Shown: positions 1 to 12,200 of the stretch, piece by piece | How the letters are laid out: the number at the start of each line of letters is the position of its first letter | Position numbering within the stretch: the stretch's first letter is position 1 | Assembly: GCA_903813345.2 (NCBI GenBank) | Contig: CAIIXF020000002.1 | Span: 6,813,772 to 6,877,771, forward strand | Direction of reading: 5' to 3' | From: Owenia fusiformis | Lineage: Eukaryota > Annelida > Polychaeta > Sabellida > Oweniidae | DNA length: 64,000 nt | Translations under genes and position numbers: made by a program | Notes under the pieces: generated by a model | Databases searched by the model: none | What the model was told of the DNA's origin: nothing | What the model saw: the letters and a program-made list of their open reading frames with translations, nothing else

Positions 1-1500
1 CATATCTTGCTTCAGTAAGTGCACTGCAAAGGAGCACGGCTACCAGCCCAAGGTAAAGCACGGAACTTGACTGCATCTGAAATGAGCGTACATGCATTAA
101 ATACCCAGTAAATTACTTTGTCGGTTCATTAACCTGATTATTGTGTTGATTACTGCCGTTATGTATTGCTGTTTTTCAAGAACTGGTTGTAGTCTGGGGT
201 GTCACTTTTACGTTAATGCAAAAAAATGTCAGGCCACGAAGGCGGCGTAAAAGAGCTAGCGATTCGTTAGCGATTCGTTGCTTCATTTATGTACTTATTT
301 GTACTTTCTAGAACAAGAACATTGCAAGGGCCAAACCCACTAATGCAATTCATGTCTGGGTCACATTTGCTCCGATTCATCGGCTGGCGCACCCCCCACT
401 GGGCATTTTGTCTAAAACTGAATATGATTTAAATAGATACTCAATCGGATGGGCGCCGGCGGATAATTCTGAGCAAATGTGATTCAGGCATTATAGATGA
501 CCTGCATAAAAATATTCGACCTACTTCTACAGAAGAAAAGATTCCATCGTTAGACATATTCTGAAATTAGAGGGTTTCGTTTTTAGGCGACCCTATATAG
601 CATCTCAGCTCATTTTTAGGAAAATTGTCAAAAAGTAAAGTAAGTATTTTTTATTTTTTTAACAAGACTTATAAAACGGCAAACGTCCTGAAGAGTTTTA
701 CCCGTTGAATTGACAATAGGGGAAAATATTTCCTGCTGTTCACGAGGAGAAGAATTCATTCCAACCTTTGATGATTTCTCAAACAAAGTACCAAATAATC
801 TTAAGATTGAAAAAATTGCGTTTATTTAGAATAAGAATCCAAAATGTCTTCTCGTGACTATTCCCAAAATATTTTCATTTATTTCAATTGATATTTTTTC
901 TAATTGAACTTATTTCTACTATAATCTTTTCTCACATTAAGATTTTATATGCTGAATGTTGCTTTTAAAAGAAATAGTTGTTTCCCTTTTTTCAAGGTTA
1001 TTTATTTCATATGAATCACATTTTACAAGTTAAGAACAGTTTGTATATAAAATATTACAAACAATGTGAATGAAACCCAAGCAAAGGTCATCAGACATTT
1101 TTGGCTTGGTATACAACAAACATAAAAAGAATATAAGTTATTCTCTATAATGGCGGAAGATTGATAATGAGAATGAGATGAAATGTAGAATGATGAACAG
1201 AATAAAGTAGTTCAAAAATCTTAAATCATCTTATCGATAAAATTTGCCGACAACTTTATAATAATTGAGTTTTGATCTCTTGTCAGATTCATTTCTAATT
1301 CATTTCAAAACCACTTTTATCTTGAAAGTTGAATGAGTTTCGGTCAGCCATAGATAAACTTAGTCGTTTCTAATTTGTGTGATTCAATTAATTATTTGTA
1401 ACTATTTATTTTTTTTGCTCACGATATTGCGCAAATGAATTAATGTTTCAAAGTATAACGTTTACACTTACCTTGTATCGTTTTCAATCTCGAATAACTG
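1..1500. other. gene-free AT-rich sequence
   Basis: No open frame with recognisable protein similarity, no RNA gene and no splice-bounded exon was seen here. The only structure noticed is the short inverted-repeat element at 355-489. Homopolymer-rich AT sequence dominates from about 600 to 1500. Confidence 0.6.
355..489. repeat. short hairpin MITE, copy 1
   Basis: The outer ends read GGTCACATTTGCTCC on the left and GAGCAAATGTGATTC on the right, so the segment folds back on itself. Inside, CATCGGCTGGCGC faces GCGCCGGCGGATAA. Related pieces occur at 55266-55377 and 57536-57595, in introns of the discoidin gene, each with the ACTCAATCG motif. This is a small non-autonomous element; its superfamily is unknown. 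Confidence 0.6.
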
Positions 1501-1502
1501 CA

Positions 1503-1755
1503 CTACAGCACACTGGACCAATTTATAAAATTGTGCAGATTATGAAATTGCCTTCCGAAAACCGGTTTTATAAGTCGTCCCTGGATGGCTTGATGTCGTG
1601 CCCAATATGTGCCATATGACCATGGGAAACTTAAAACAACGTCCAGGGTGATGTAAAGTTCGCCAAAAATAAGCCAACCAGAAACATACCCATATACAAA
1701 CGCTGCGAGCGATAATGGACCGAACGGGTGCAACGGCGTGACCGGCCAGGTTCAA
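1503..1755 (-). pseudogene. possible decayed rhodopsin-like GPCR fragment
   Basis: On the minus strand one frame reads PFGPLSLAAFVYGYVSGW, then a LIFGELYITLDVVL stretch, and later YWARHQAI. This resembles the TM2-loop-TM3 region of amine-type class A receptors, where an aspartate sits in TM3 (LDV) and a DRY-type motif follows. The start of the segment is better in another frame, the usual TM3 cysteine is not evident, and no splice-bounded exon is obvious. If real it is a broken exon relic. The match is by eye only and weak. Confidence 0.25.
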
Positions 1756-1925
1756 CGGTTATTTTTGTATAATATCAATAACTAGCGTTAATATTCAAAT
1801 CAAATTACCCCGCCTTCTGTACCATCTAAACAGTGTTAACATCTAGCGCATCGTGAGATACAGACATTCTCGGGAAGAATATTTTCTGTATTTCACTTGA
1901 ATCATTGAATAACTTAATATATATT

Positions 1926-2250
1926 ATTACCACTTTGCCGGGCCAGTTCTAGGGGTTTTAGTGCTAGTTTAGAAGGCATTCATTTTACTATATCGACCTG
2001 AGCAATATGTGATGTCATACTGGCGGTCAATACTGCCTGTCAAGAATGCATTTCTTGACCGGCAATTTTCTCTGGGAAATTGGATATCGTTCAGTGCGTA
2101 AGATTTTCTTGCTGTTTCAGTCCTGGTCATTAACGGTGGTAATAATACAAATAACGTCATTTCTGCGGGCAATGTAGTGAAATATTGGACATTGGGCCTT
2201 ATGCCCTCGGTCCAATATTTCACTTTATTGCCCTTCGAAATGACGTTATT
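1926..2250. repeat. palindrome-bearing MITE (empty Crypton target copy)
   Basis: This repeat begins near ATTATTACCACTTTGC, contains TTCTAGGGGTTTTAGT, and ends with the hairpin GTGAAATATTGGAC / GTCCAATATTTCAC followed by GCCCTTCGAAATGACG. The same sequence recurs at 29083-29425, where it is interrupted right after CACTTTATT by the tyrosine-recombinase element; its last part resumes at 32441. The copy here is therefore an uninterrupted reference for that insertion site. Confidence 0.7.
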
Positions 2251-2297
2251 GTACTATATTCTAGTATCGTTTTGGATCATATTTAGTTTAGCATATA

Positions 2298-4411
2298 CAC
2301 AGGCTGGTATCGAAAAAATTGTCCGCTGTGACGGAGCGTGCTATTTTGCATAGAAACACTAGGAAATCCACACAATTTATTTTTTTACTCATATGTTTTG
2401 CTATATCAAAGAATATTACTGACTCCATGCAATGAATATATCATTTGCGGGTAACTTTAACTTTTGTTTGAAGTCCAACAACACAAAGAGTAAAAGCTAT
2501 TGAAAACGGCGTCGGAGTATCATACTCCAAAATGTACCATTTCTTTTATTTCTTTTTAATGGTACATTATAGAGAAACGATAATATTTACATATGTTTTC
2601 AGCATAACTCTGAAGGTTTTAATGAGATCTTTATGTATTGGGTATTTTAATTTTTTTTATAAAAAATAATGTTTAAATTTTTTGTCCGCTGTGACGGAGC
2701 AGTTTCAAATCTGAAATACGTTAAGAATTTAGATTTATAATATATCTCTTTATAACTACACGTTAGAGGAGGGAGCGTATCAAATCTCTTTCGTAAAGTA
2801 TTCTGAAAAATAAAACGGAATAAAAGTACACAATTCAAATTCTGAGATGTATAAACGACCACTCTTTAAGCTTCTTTTCTCAGTTTGTAGCAATCCAAGT
2901 TATGTATGGTAACTCATGAAAATGATAGTCAACTTTATTTCAGTATAGGGTATTTGCCTTTCGTTGTGCCTACTGTGGATCCATCACCTGACATGGTGAT
3001 TTTTTATGGTAACTTATATACAGTAATATTATGTGGTAAAAGGATATACATCTGTCGGAATGCAGGATGTCTGTGCGCTATTTCGAATAAATTCATATTA
3101 TCCCTATTTCTGTTACGCGGTAAACACGATACCAAAATATGCCATATTCCGCAACGAATATGTCATATTCACTTGCGGTGTATGACAGATTCACCTGCGG
3201 TATATGGCATACACACTAACCAATGAGAACGTGATACGGAAGTATGCACGATTGAACGAACAAGTAAAACTTTATAAATTATTATAATGATTACTGAATC
3301 AACAGTACAGTTTATTGAATACATCAACGTATGCAGAAGTATCACTCACCAATCTCACGTAATAAACTTACCCAATCAATCCAGGATTCATATATTAGTA
3401 CTCGACGCACTGACAGTATTGGTAATCCAGCGTAGTTTTACATTCAGAGTCGATTCTCACAACCAATCAAACCGAGTGTTTCTGTATCACGTTTTTCACC
3501 TGCGGAATATGTCATATTCACCTGCTGTATATGGCATATTCCGCAAGTGAGTATGACATATTCTGAAGGTGAGTATCGGGTATTCACTGAATTCAATGCA
3601 TCACATATTCACTGCGGAATATCGCATACTCATCTGCGGAATATGCCATATACCGCAGGTGAGTATGGCATATTCACCCGTATCACAAATACCGCGCAAC
3701 CATGAATGTATGCCATATTCCGCGTAACAATTTACACTACACGTGATATTCTAAGACGTCTTGGCGAAAACGTATTAGAAATATTATGTTGAGTTTACAC
3801 CATGTTGATTCATGTTGATTTCAGTACAAACCTCCGAAAAATGCTAAGAGTGGTCGTTTTTATATCTCAGATTTACATTACCCCAGATCTCTCAGAGGCT
3901 ACTTCTCATAAGTTAGGAAAGTGATTTGTGACGTTCTCTCTTCTAAGGGTACTTTTAAAAGGTATAATTTGAATCTTAAATTCTTAACGTAGTTCACAGT
4001 TAAAACTGCTCCGTCACAGCTGACAAAAAATGTAAAAATTATTTTTTATAAAAAATATTAAAAATACCCAATACATCAAGATATCATTAATACCTTCAGA
4101 GTTATGCTGAAAACATATGTAAATATTATCGTGTCACTATATTGTACCATTAAAAAGAAATAAAAGAAATGGTACATTTTGGAGTATGATACTCCGACGC
4201 CGTTTTCAATAGCTTTTACTCTTAGCGTTGTTGGACTTCAAACAAAAGTTAAAGTTACCCACAAATGATATACCCATTGCATGGAGTGAGAAACTTTCTT
4301 TGGTATAGCAAAACATATGAGTAAAAAAATAAATTGTGTGAGTTTCTTAGTGTTTCTATGCAAAATAGCACGCTCCGTCACAGCGGACAAATTTTTCGAT
4401 ACCAGCCTGTG
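2298..4411. mobile_element. foldback DNA element with about 565-bp inverted arms
   Basis: The left end CACAGGCTGGTATCG (2298) is matched in reverse complement by CGATACCAGCCTGTG (ending 4411). The arms stay complementary for about 565 bp (2298-2868 versus 3847-4411). Flanking ATATA on both sides (2293-2297 and 4412-4416) fits a 5-bp target duplication. The motif GTCCGCTGTGACGGAGC and its slightly varied complement occur twice in each arm. The roughly 980-bp loop holds a different palindromic repeat (3111-3729). No transposase was seen, so the element is non-autonomous and of unassigned superfamily. Confidence 0.8.
3111..3729. repeat. palindrome-rich repeat E, copy 1 (nested)
   Basis: The ends TGTTACGCGG and CCGCGTAACA are inverted repeats. 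Both flanks carry many copies of a quasi-palindromic motif of the type CCGCAGGTGAGTATGGCATA, in alternating orientation. The centre (about 3220-3480) is non-repetitive. An inverted copy lies at 41074-41693. The repeat sits in the loop of the foldback element at 2298-4411. The two open frames through it are products of the repeat and not credible genes. Confidence 0.7.
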
Positions 4412-4510
4412 ATATAGCCTTTATTAAAATGGCTCACTTACTATACATTGTAGTATACTCAATGTAATAATGTGATTTCAAAATCTTAATTTTCTTTCAT
4501 TGATTACCTT

Positions 4511-5016
4511 CACTGTACCAAAACTAGTTACCTTGACGGAACGTCTATGTAACAAAATTGATGAACTTCCTGGATACGAATTTTTTGTTTTCTCGATTTA
4601 AACCTACTTAGAAGTTAAGCTGCGAATTATCATTTGGCACAAACTTAGACAATATAGTTTAGCTTTACGAAATGCTCTAGGTTTGGAAATTGAATTTTAA
4701 ATGAAGCTGTAATTCATGCATTTAGACCATCGCTGTTGTTACATTGATCTAAGTTGTCAAAGTAACACACATTGGTAATATAACAGACCTTCGTCAATGT
4801 AACAAAATATGAATTGCAAATCCATTTACAAAACAAATTTCAAATCGGAGAATTTTATTAAAGCTAGAATATATTTTCTAGGTCTGTGCCAAATTACAAT
4901 CTGCAACTTGACTTATAGGTAGGTTTAAATCGAGAAAACAAAAAAACTCGTAACCAGGAAGTTCATCCATTTTGTTACATTGACGTTCCGTCAAAGTAAC
5001 TAGTTGTGGAACAGTG
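4511..5016. mobile_element. 506-bp foldback MITE
   Basis: The ends CACTGTACCAAAACTAGTTAC and, at the right in reverse complement, CACTGTTCCACAACTAGTTAC define inverted arms of roughly 160 bp. ACCTT is present on both sides (4506-4510 and 5017-5021) as a 5-bp target duplication. The short centre contains repeated GTTACATTG-type motifs. There is no coding capacity. The unit is well bounded but its superfamily is not known to me. Confidence 0.8.
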
Positions 5017-6590
5017 ACCTTGAAACTTTTGGTGTCTTCTGATGGAAGGAAATAGTTTGGGAATATTCTACAAAATATGACTTAACTGCATGTATATGAT
5101 ATTTTGAAATCTAAACAGTTTATTGTATAACATTAAGATTCCAACATAAAAGGCAACAATATAACGTATCAAATTATTGTATTTTTAAACATGAAACACT
5201 GACAACGTTTTACCAAGCGATTCATTTTCTTGACCAATGACTTATTGGTTGAAATGGCTTGTAAAAGATAAAATACGACCTTTGTTCAGCGCATAGACGT
5301 CTTTCGATACGAGAGAAAGGGTCGATGGCAAATATACAAAAAAAAAACAGTTTGGAAGCTAGCTTTGGAAACAACAGCGCTCATTTTTCAAAATTGGCTT
5401 CGACCGAAATCGGTTCGATTCATTTAACACAAGCTATAAGGATACTCTTGCAACTGGAAATCATGGGACATGCCTCACGATTATGTTAATCCGCGCATTA
5501 TGCATGCTATTCTCGCATATCTTTTATGAAATTGAAAACAAACTGAAAAATACGTAAATTCTTAAATATTTCAAGATTTTTTGCAAGAAGTAATTTTATG
5601 CCAAAACTATACGTGTAAATTACATTCTAAGCATAACACACTTTTTAGGGACAATCCGCAACTGAGAATCACGGCCGGATACTGCGTTCTGCGTATTTTA
5701 ATGTGCATGCAAATGAGAAAAAAATGAAAAATACGTAAAACCTTAACATATTTCAACCTTTGTTTTGCAGAAAAGTCATTTTATGCCAAACCTATAGTGT
5801 GAATTGAATTGTAATCATAAATATCGATGAATTGGATCACTGTATCAATGCAGAACAGATTTGGTGTGAACTAAGCTTTATCAAATCGTATCGTTGACTT
5901 GTACTTTTGTATAATTCTGTGAAATACTGTTCTCCAACTAATATTCAATGCAAGTATATTTCGCGTTATCAGCTTTTCCAAATTTGAATTACTGAGTTGT
6001 GAACTTTGAATTGTGACCCTTTTTCTGTAAGTTAGTAATTCCTAGAAAATATCTGTCTAGACGCCCTTTGACATCTCATTCCACACTTCCAAACTGGTGA
6101 TGAAGTAGATATGGAGGTTGTATGCAGGGACTTGAAGCACAACTAATACAAATGATTTATTCTTACAAATATGTATAAACAAGTGTACAAGTGAAACAAC
6201 CAAAACAATGGAAACATCAAAACAAGATTGATCTACGAGTATCACCTAGAATATAGATCTATCTGAATTCAATGGCAATTTGTATGTCGCATATGCCGAG
6301 CATTGCAATGACCTTTTTCATCCTTGGTTTGGATTTTTGGTATCCTTGTCTTGGGAAATTGCCCTCTTAACTTCAATGTCATTCATGCTTATACTTTGCT
6401 TATTCGACACTTTTGTTTTAACCTTATTATTAGGAGGGTCATTTTGATTGAAATGTTTACCGAATGAATTTAAAGACACTGTGCTTAAATTATAGAATCT
6501 AATGTCATCTTGGATGAGGACGTATGCTCTTCGTGGTTATTGCGAGCGGTTGGCGTCACCGCTTCGTCTGAACGCCGTGTGCTCGTACCA
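5017..6590. repeat. intergenic sequence with dispersed repeat relatives
   Basis: No gene was found. Between about 5330 and 5840 the text resembles the roughly 300-bp repeats at 47404-48324 and 51301-51520, with shared phrases such as AGCGCTCATTTTTCAAAA, AACACAAGCTAT and AAGTCATTTTATGCC. The rest shows nothing recognisable. Confidence 0.5.
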
Positions 6591-7345
6591 CCCTTTTACA
6601 CTCTATGCAGACAGATCGCATAAAATAACCAATCGCATCATGCGCATGCGAGACTCGATAATACGCTTAATTAAGGATTAATGACAGTCACATTTAGTGC
6701 CTATAACTTTGAGTATAACATATAACCTATAGATATTCCAAGGAAAAGTGATGACCATGATTGAAAAAACTATGTAAAGACAAAAACACAATGGAATTTT
6801 GTAGATTTTTTTGAAAAACTAACGGAAAAATATATATGAATAAAAAGGCTTACAGCTCCGATTCCCTTAGTTACATTAACATTTGTTTCGTATATGTCAT
6901 ACAATTAATATTTGAGGCACACATACAGGGCGTTCATTAAGTAAAGCTAATTTTGCTCTCAAACTTTTATTTTTTGTCATTTATCTTTCAAATTTTCAGT
7001 GAAGAAGCATTTGACATTTTTCTAACTACCCTGAAAAATAAAATAAGATATGATGAATAATAGCAAAACAATGGTTGTCATAGTGACGTGAATACGGGTT
7101 CTGCGGAGCAATTTCTTACTTTAATAAAAATGTAATAATGCAATGAAATTGATTACGATTAATGCTGCATATGTCTTTGTTTGCTATGGCTGAAAGTCAC
7201 GACAAACATAACAACAACATACACAAATATGATACCATGGCAACAGTAGTCTATGACATCACAGACAGATGATACAACAGATGGAATGATCCAGAATGAT
7301 CCATAAGACACTGCTCCATGACATCATCAAAATCATGGCTGCCAG

Positions 7346-8199
7346 AGGGGTCATTCATCAAGCTATCGCAAGCACGTCGTAAGTCTGCGATGTCGCAAGG
7401 GCCCTTTTTAGCGATTACGTCCTATTCATCAATCTCGTGCGACTGCGATCGGTAGGATTTTCTGCGACGTCGCAGTGAAATACCCCTAAAATGGCCCAAA
7501 TTTAAGCGACCGGTGGTACCCAGTCGCAGTGATTTTAGTTCACGAAAAATGTCTTAAATTAGTTGAATTTCTTTATGAAATTATAGAGAAATTCTAGGAC
7601 GTATAGTTCGATATTCGATCCATGTTATATTAAAATTGCAGAGCATATGCATTATGTTTAATATGTTTGTGATGCTACCAAAAACAGCTAGTTTTCGGCT
7701 TGTATTTTTAAGTACTTCACCGTGCGACCGGTCGCAGTGATTGTGCGTTACACGTGGTTTTGACCCACGTGACTGTGCCCACTCAGTATCCATATTGTCA
7801 ATCTTGCATGACACGTTAATCGTCTGTTGGAAGCGTTTATTCGTTCGAAATGGCGCAACTGATGGTTGATTTCAACCGTAATGCTCTGCGTAGAGAACGC
7901 GTACTTAGAGATCGTACAGATCCTCTTCAAATAAACGATGATGTGGACCTTATTTTGCGATGTCACATGCCAAGGGTTAACTATTATAAAAGTTTACGAA
8001 ATGATACAAGAGGATCTCGAAAGGATAACTAACACGGGTACAAGCACGTCCACGTGGTAATCACTGCGACTGGTCGCATGGACATCGCAGACTGCGATTT
8101 GTTAATGAATAGGTCGCAGTCGCAGTCACTGCGACCTCGCACGGTGGTCGCAGTGTCTGCGACGTCGCAGTGATTGCGATAGCTTGATGAATGACCCCT
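7346..8199 (+). mobile_element. PIF/Harbinger-derived element nested in the mariner
   Basis: The ends AGGGGTCATTCATCAAGCTA and TAGCTTGATGAATGACCCCT form inverted repeats. CAG flanks both sides (7343-7345, 8200-8202), a 3-bp target duplication as Harbinger elements make. Subterminal regions are packed with GCGACGTCGCAG-type motifs in both orientations, probably transposase-binding repeats. An N-terminal Harbinger transposase fragment (7850-8032) remains inside, so this is an internally deleted copy. Its position inside the mariner shows that it inserted later. Confidence 0.85.
7850..8032 (+). pseudogene. Harbinger transposase N-terminal fragment
   Basis: A 60-residue frame contains LRRERVLRDRTDPLQ followed by DDVDLILRCHMPR. 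This matches the R-x-R-x-x-x-x-R-x-P-L ... D-D-x-x-L pattern preceding the DDE domain in HARBI1-like transposases. The DDE domain is absent because the element ends 167 bp downstream. It is a remnant of the parent transposase, not a functional gene. Confidence 0.65.
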
Positions 8200-8267
8200 C
8201 AGGATTGCCACTGGAAGCAAAATGAACAATGAAATGAAACAACAATTGAGAAGTAGCATCAGATACA

Positions 8268-8549
8268 ATGCAGGATACTATCCAGAAAACGCTGGAGATG
8301 GAGGTTCAAGGCCAGTCAGCATATTCTCCTGACAAGGCACCGTGCGATTTTGGGGTATTTTCATGTTTGAAAAATGATCTGCGTGGTAAGATCCACGCAA
8401 ATATCCATGAGCTTCAGAATGCCGTTCAACGTTCGCTGACAAAGAACTTTCCAGATGGCTTCCACAGGATATATCAGAAGTGGATAGAACGACATCAGCT
8501 GTGTGTGAAAGCTAAGGGGAACTACTTTGAACATGAAATAGAATGCTAA
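8268..8549 (+). pseudogene. mariner transposase C-terminal fragment
   Basis: The 93-residue frame contains YSPDKAPCDFGVF, the signature around the third catalytic aspartate of mariner DDD/DDE transposases. It is followed by a family-typical tail including QKWIERHQLC and a YFEHE ending. The first two catalytic aspartates are not in this frame. The start codon is arbitrary; this is the surviving 3' part of a dead transposase inside the 6926-8835 element. Confidence 0.75.
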
Positions 8550-9268
8550 CTTGAAAGTAGAAATGTGGAGTAGCCACAGAACTATGGTTGAAATATAGAC
8601 AGGACAGAAACTAACGTTAACAAAATCTACTATGCTGTGAACTTATAAAATTGCTCCGCAGAACCCGTAGTCGCGTTACTATGTCAACCACCATTTTGCT
8701 GTTATTCATTATATTTAGATCATTTTTCAGGATAGTTAGAAAAGTGTCTGATGCTTCTCCACTGAAAATTTGAACGATGATAGACAAGAAATAAAAGTTT
8801 GAGAGCAAAATTAGCTTTACTTACTGAACGCCCTATATTATACGAACTTATGATCGGACAACAATATGATGTGAACTTTAAGGTAAATAAGAAACATCAT
8901 GCTCTGTACGATCATAAGTTTGAATAAAATTTGTGTTTCGAATATAATTTCATGCGATCTGTCTGCATGGGGTGTATTAGAGATCAGCACTGAACGAAAT
9001 TAGCGTCACAACCGAGTGGAATAAATGCCCGGGCATTTCTCGAAAATCATATTTTCGCAGCTATTATAACTCGATTCTTTTGCGGAAAGCAAACTAGTAG
9101 CACTGAAAAATTACCTGGGTGCAGTAGTTAAACAAGGCATTCCGCCCCAACAAGTTTTATACGCTCAACTCAATGAGACGTGCTCAGTATCACGCATAGG
9201 ATAATAGTGGTCCGAGGTACCATAAGTCAGTATCGTTCCATAGGATAACATTACTAGCAAACAGGGTC

Positions 9269-12200
9269 ATGGCTAACGAAGAACTGGTACAGTTCACTTG
9301 GGCAGATTGGCTCGTGTTCGGACTTGCTCTACTAGCCTCGATATTAATTGGCTTTTACTATGGATGTACAGGAAATAAGCAGAGTACCACTGAAGAGGTT
9401 TTGCTTGGAGATAGAAAAATGTCTATTGTCCCTGTGTCTATATCGATCCTCGCCACTCTTGTTTCGACAATCGGAGTTATTGGATACCCATCTGAAATTT
9501 ACGACCATGGAACTATGATTTTGTATACTGTAATCGGAGGCCCAATTGGCTATTTTATAACGGCACATGTTTATTTACCAATATACCATGACCTAAAGCT
9601 TACAAGCGTTTATGAGGTGAGACCCATTCTATAGTGATATAATTATATTCACGACAGTCTAGATACCAAATGTTTGGAGGTGATCTAAACTTGTTTAATT
9701 TTTTAACGTGTAGTATTATATTCCCCCTGGAATTAGTTATCATAGAGCTCAAGGAAAAGTTCAGATAAGCCCTAGTTAAGCTGGTTGCCCCGTTTAATCA
9801 CGGCTCTTTCGATATGTTTACTGTTAAAACACATATTTCTTCAAAATGTTTCCCCTTTCAAGCACCTGTCAATATTATAGTTTATTTATCAATGCAGAGT
9901 CTAAACTAAAAGGGGTCCATACAAATTCAAAAATATTAAATAGTATTGATATTTTTATAAGATTTCAACGGATATCTACTAATGAAAAAATATATATCAT
10001 TATTACTGTCATATATAAGCCACCTGGTGTTGATGTGTCACCTTTTAATAGTGACTTGGGTGATTATATGAATAAAATAGCAGATGAGGGTAAATTATCT
10101 TACATCATGGGTGACTTCAACATTGATTTACTTAAGGTTGAATCTCATGAACCCACACATGATTTTCTGAACCAGTTTTATTCATTCAACCATGTCCCAC
10201 TAATATATAGGCCGACAAGAATTACTGACAAGACTGCAACTCTTATAGATAATATTTTTACTAATGTCCCTAATATTGATGGATGTGGTATCATCATGGA
10301 GGACATTTCTGATCACTTTCCAATATATTCCATTTCACATTATGATACTACCAAATCTAAAAAAACATTAAGCAGTTATCGTAATTTCAATGACTCTAAT
10401 AAGCAATTATTTCTTGAGAAACTCTCAAATGTCGACTGGACCCCTTGCTATAAAAGTCAAGATGTAAACATAGCATTTAATATCTTCATTAACTTGTTAA
10501 TGGAACAATATGATTCTTCATTTCCACTCAAATCCAAATTTATCAAAGTTAATCATGATCCTAATAGACCCTGGTTGACTTCTGGCATCTTAACTTCTGC
10601 CAAAACTAAAAATAAGCTATATACCAAATATTTGAAAAATCCCTGTTGCAAAACAGGAAAAGCTTACAAGTCCTTCAACCATAAACTTAAGCACATAATT
10701 AAATACTCAAAACGTACACATTATCAAATTAAGTTTGCCGAAGTAAGTGGTAACATTAAAAAGTCTTGGTCTATCATTAATGAACTACTTGGAAAAAACA
10801 AAAAAGCTGCATTGCCATCTAAATTCACTATAAATGGAAAGGAAACAACAGATCATGAAATCATTTCCAATGGATTTAATAATTTTTTTACCAATATTGG
10901 TAAAAATCTAGCCAAGGAGATTCCAAAATCCAAAAAATGCTTTAATGAATACCTAGCAAGAGCTCAAAAAGTTCAATCATCTATTTATCTCAAAAAGACC
11001 TCAAAAACTGAGCTTGAATTAGAAATGTGTCTTCTAAAATCTTCCTCGCCTGGACCTGATGGGATTCTACCATCACTTATTAAGTCTGCAAGACAGTTTT
11101 TAATTGATCCACTCTTGTATATATTTAACTTATCTTTTAAATCTGGTATTTTCCCAGACGCCCTCAAATTGGCCAAAGTAACACCTGTATTTAAAAAAGG
11201 TGTCACTACAAATCCTTCGAACTATAGACCAATTTCAGTTTTATCTGTATTTTCTAAATTGTTAGAAAAGCTCATGCACGCCAAACTCACTGGTTTTTTA
11301 GAACGTTTTGAAATTATTTTTACTTATCAATTTGGATTTCAGAAATTCAACTCTACCTACATGGCCATTTTATATTTCATTGAACAAATTCGAAAATCAA
11401 CTGATTTGGGGAAAACGAGCATTGGCATAACATTAGATTTTTCCAAGGCCTTTGACACAATTAATCATGACATTTTGATACAAAAACTTGAATATTATGG
11501 CATCAGAGGAATAGCTAAGTCCTGGTTTGAAAGTTATTTAAAAGACCGCAAACAATATGTCACCATTAACAATTATGAATCTAAACAATCATCTCTAAAT
11601 TGTGGTGTTCCGCAGGGCTCGGTACTTGGACCACTATTATTTATTCTTTACATAAATGATCTGCCTTTTGTTGCCCCTAATCTAAAATTTATTATGTTTG
11701 CTGATGACACCAATCTTCTTGATAGTGATTATGATTTAAATGAACTTATGACTAGAACTAATGCAAACTTGAATTCAATAGATGACTGGATAAAAGCAAA
11801 CAAACTTTCACTTAATATTGGCAAAACCAATGCTATTCTATTTGGACCCCAAAAAAGTCAAACAAATCTGAATCTTAAAATACGCAATGAGAACATAAAT
11901 TTCCGGGAAAAAATTGACTTTCTTGGAATTATTATTGATAAAAACCTGAAATTTAAAGAGCACATAAAATCTGTTGAAACAAAGATTTCTCGCGTCATTG
12001 GTTCTCTTTATCACATTAAACATCTACTTCAAATAGACAGTTTCAAAACAATTTACTACTCATTGATACACTCTCAATTAAATTATTGCAACATAATCTG
12101 GGGTAACACATTTAAATCATTTTATGATCGTCTACATAAACTGCAGAAACAATTCTTAAGGCTAGCTTTAAATAAGGATAGACTTTCTCACTCCGCTCCC

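Larger units (their letters stand above)
6926..8835 (+). mobile_element. degenerate mariner-family transposon
   Basis: Inverted ends of about 190 bp start CAGGGCGTTCA (6926) and finish TGAACGCCCTA (8835), with TA on each side (6924-6925 and 8836-8837), as expected for Tc1/mariner insertion. A transposase remnant with the SPD..PCDF signature of the mariner catalytic domain lies at 8268-8549. The element is interrupted at 7346-8199 by a Harbinger derivative. It is inactive: most of the transposase is missing or out of frame. Confidence 0.85.
6598..8976. repeat. outer short inverted-repeat pair around the mariner
   Basis: CTATGCAGACAGATCGCAT near 6602 is the near-perfect reverse complement of ATGCGATCTGTCTGCAT near 8952. 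The pair of about 28 bp encloses the mariner element. It may mark the ends of an older transposon into which the mariner jumped, but no target duplication was identified, so the limits are tentative. Confidence 0.4.

Noticed and set aside
3130-3720. CRISPR-like regular repeats
   Set aside because: The repeats alternate orientation, spacing is irregular, and the genome is an animal's. They are palindromic motifs of a MITE-like repeat.
7581-7966. Minus-strand frames inside the Harbinger derivative
   Set aside because: They are shadows of the plus-strand transposase remnant and GTCGCA repeats.
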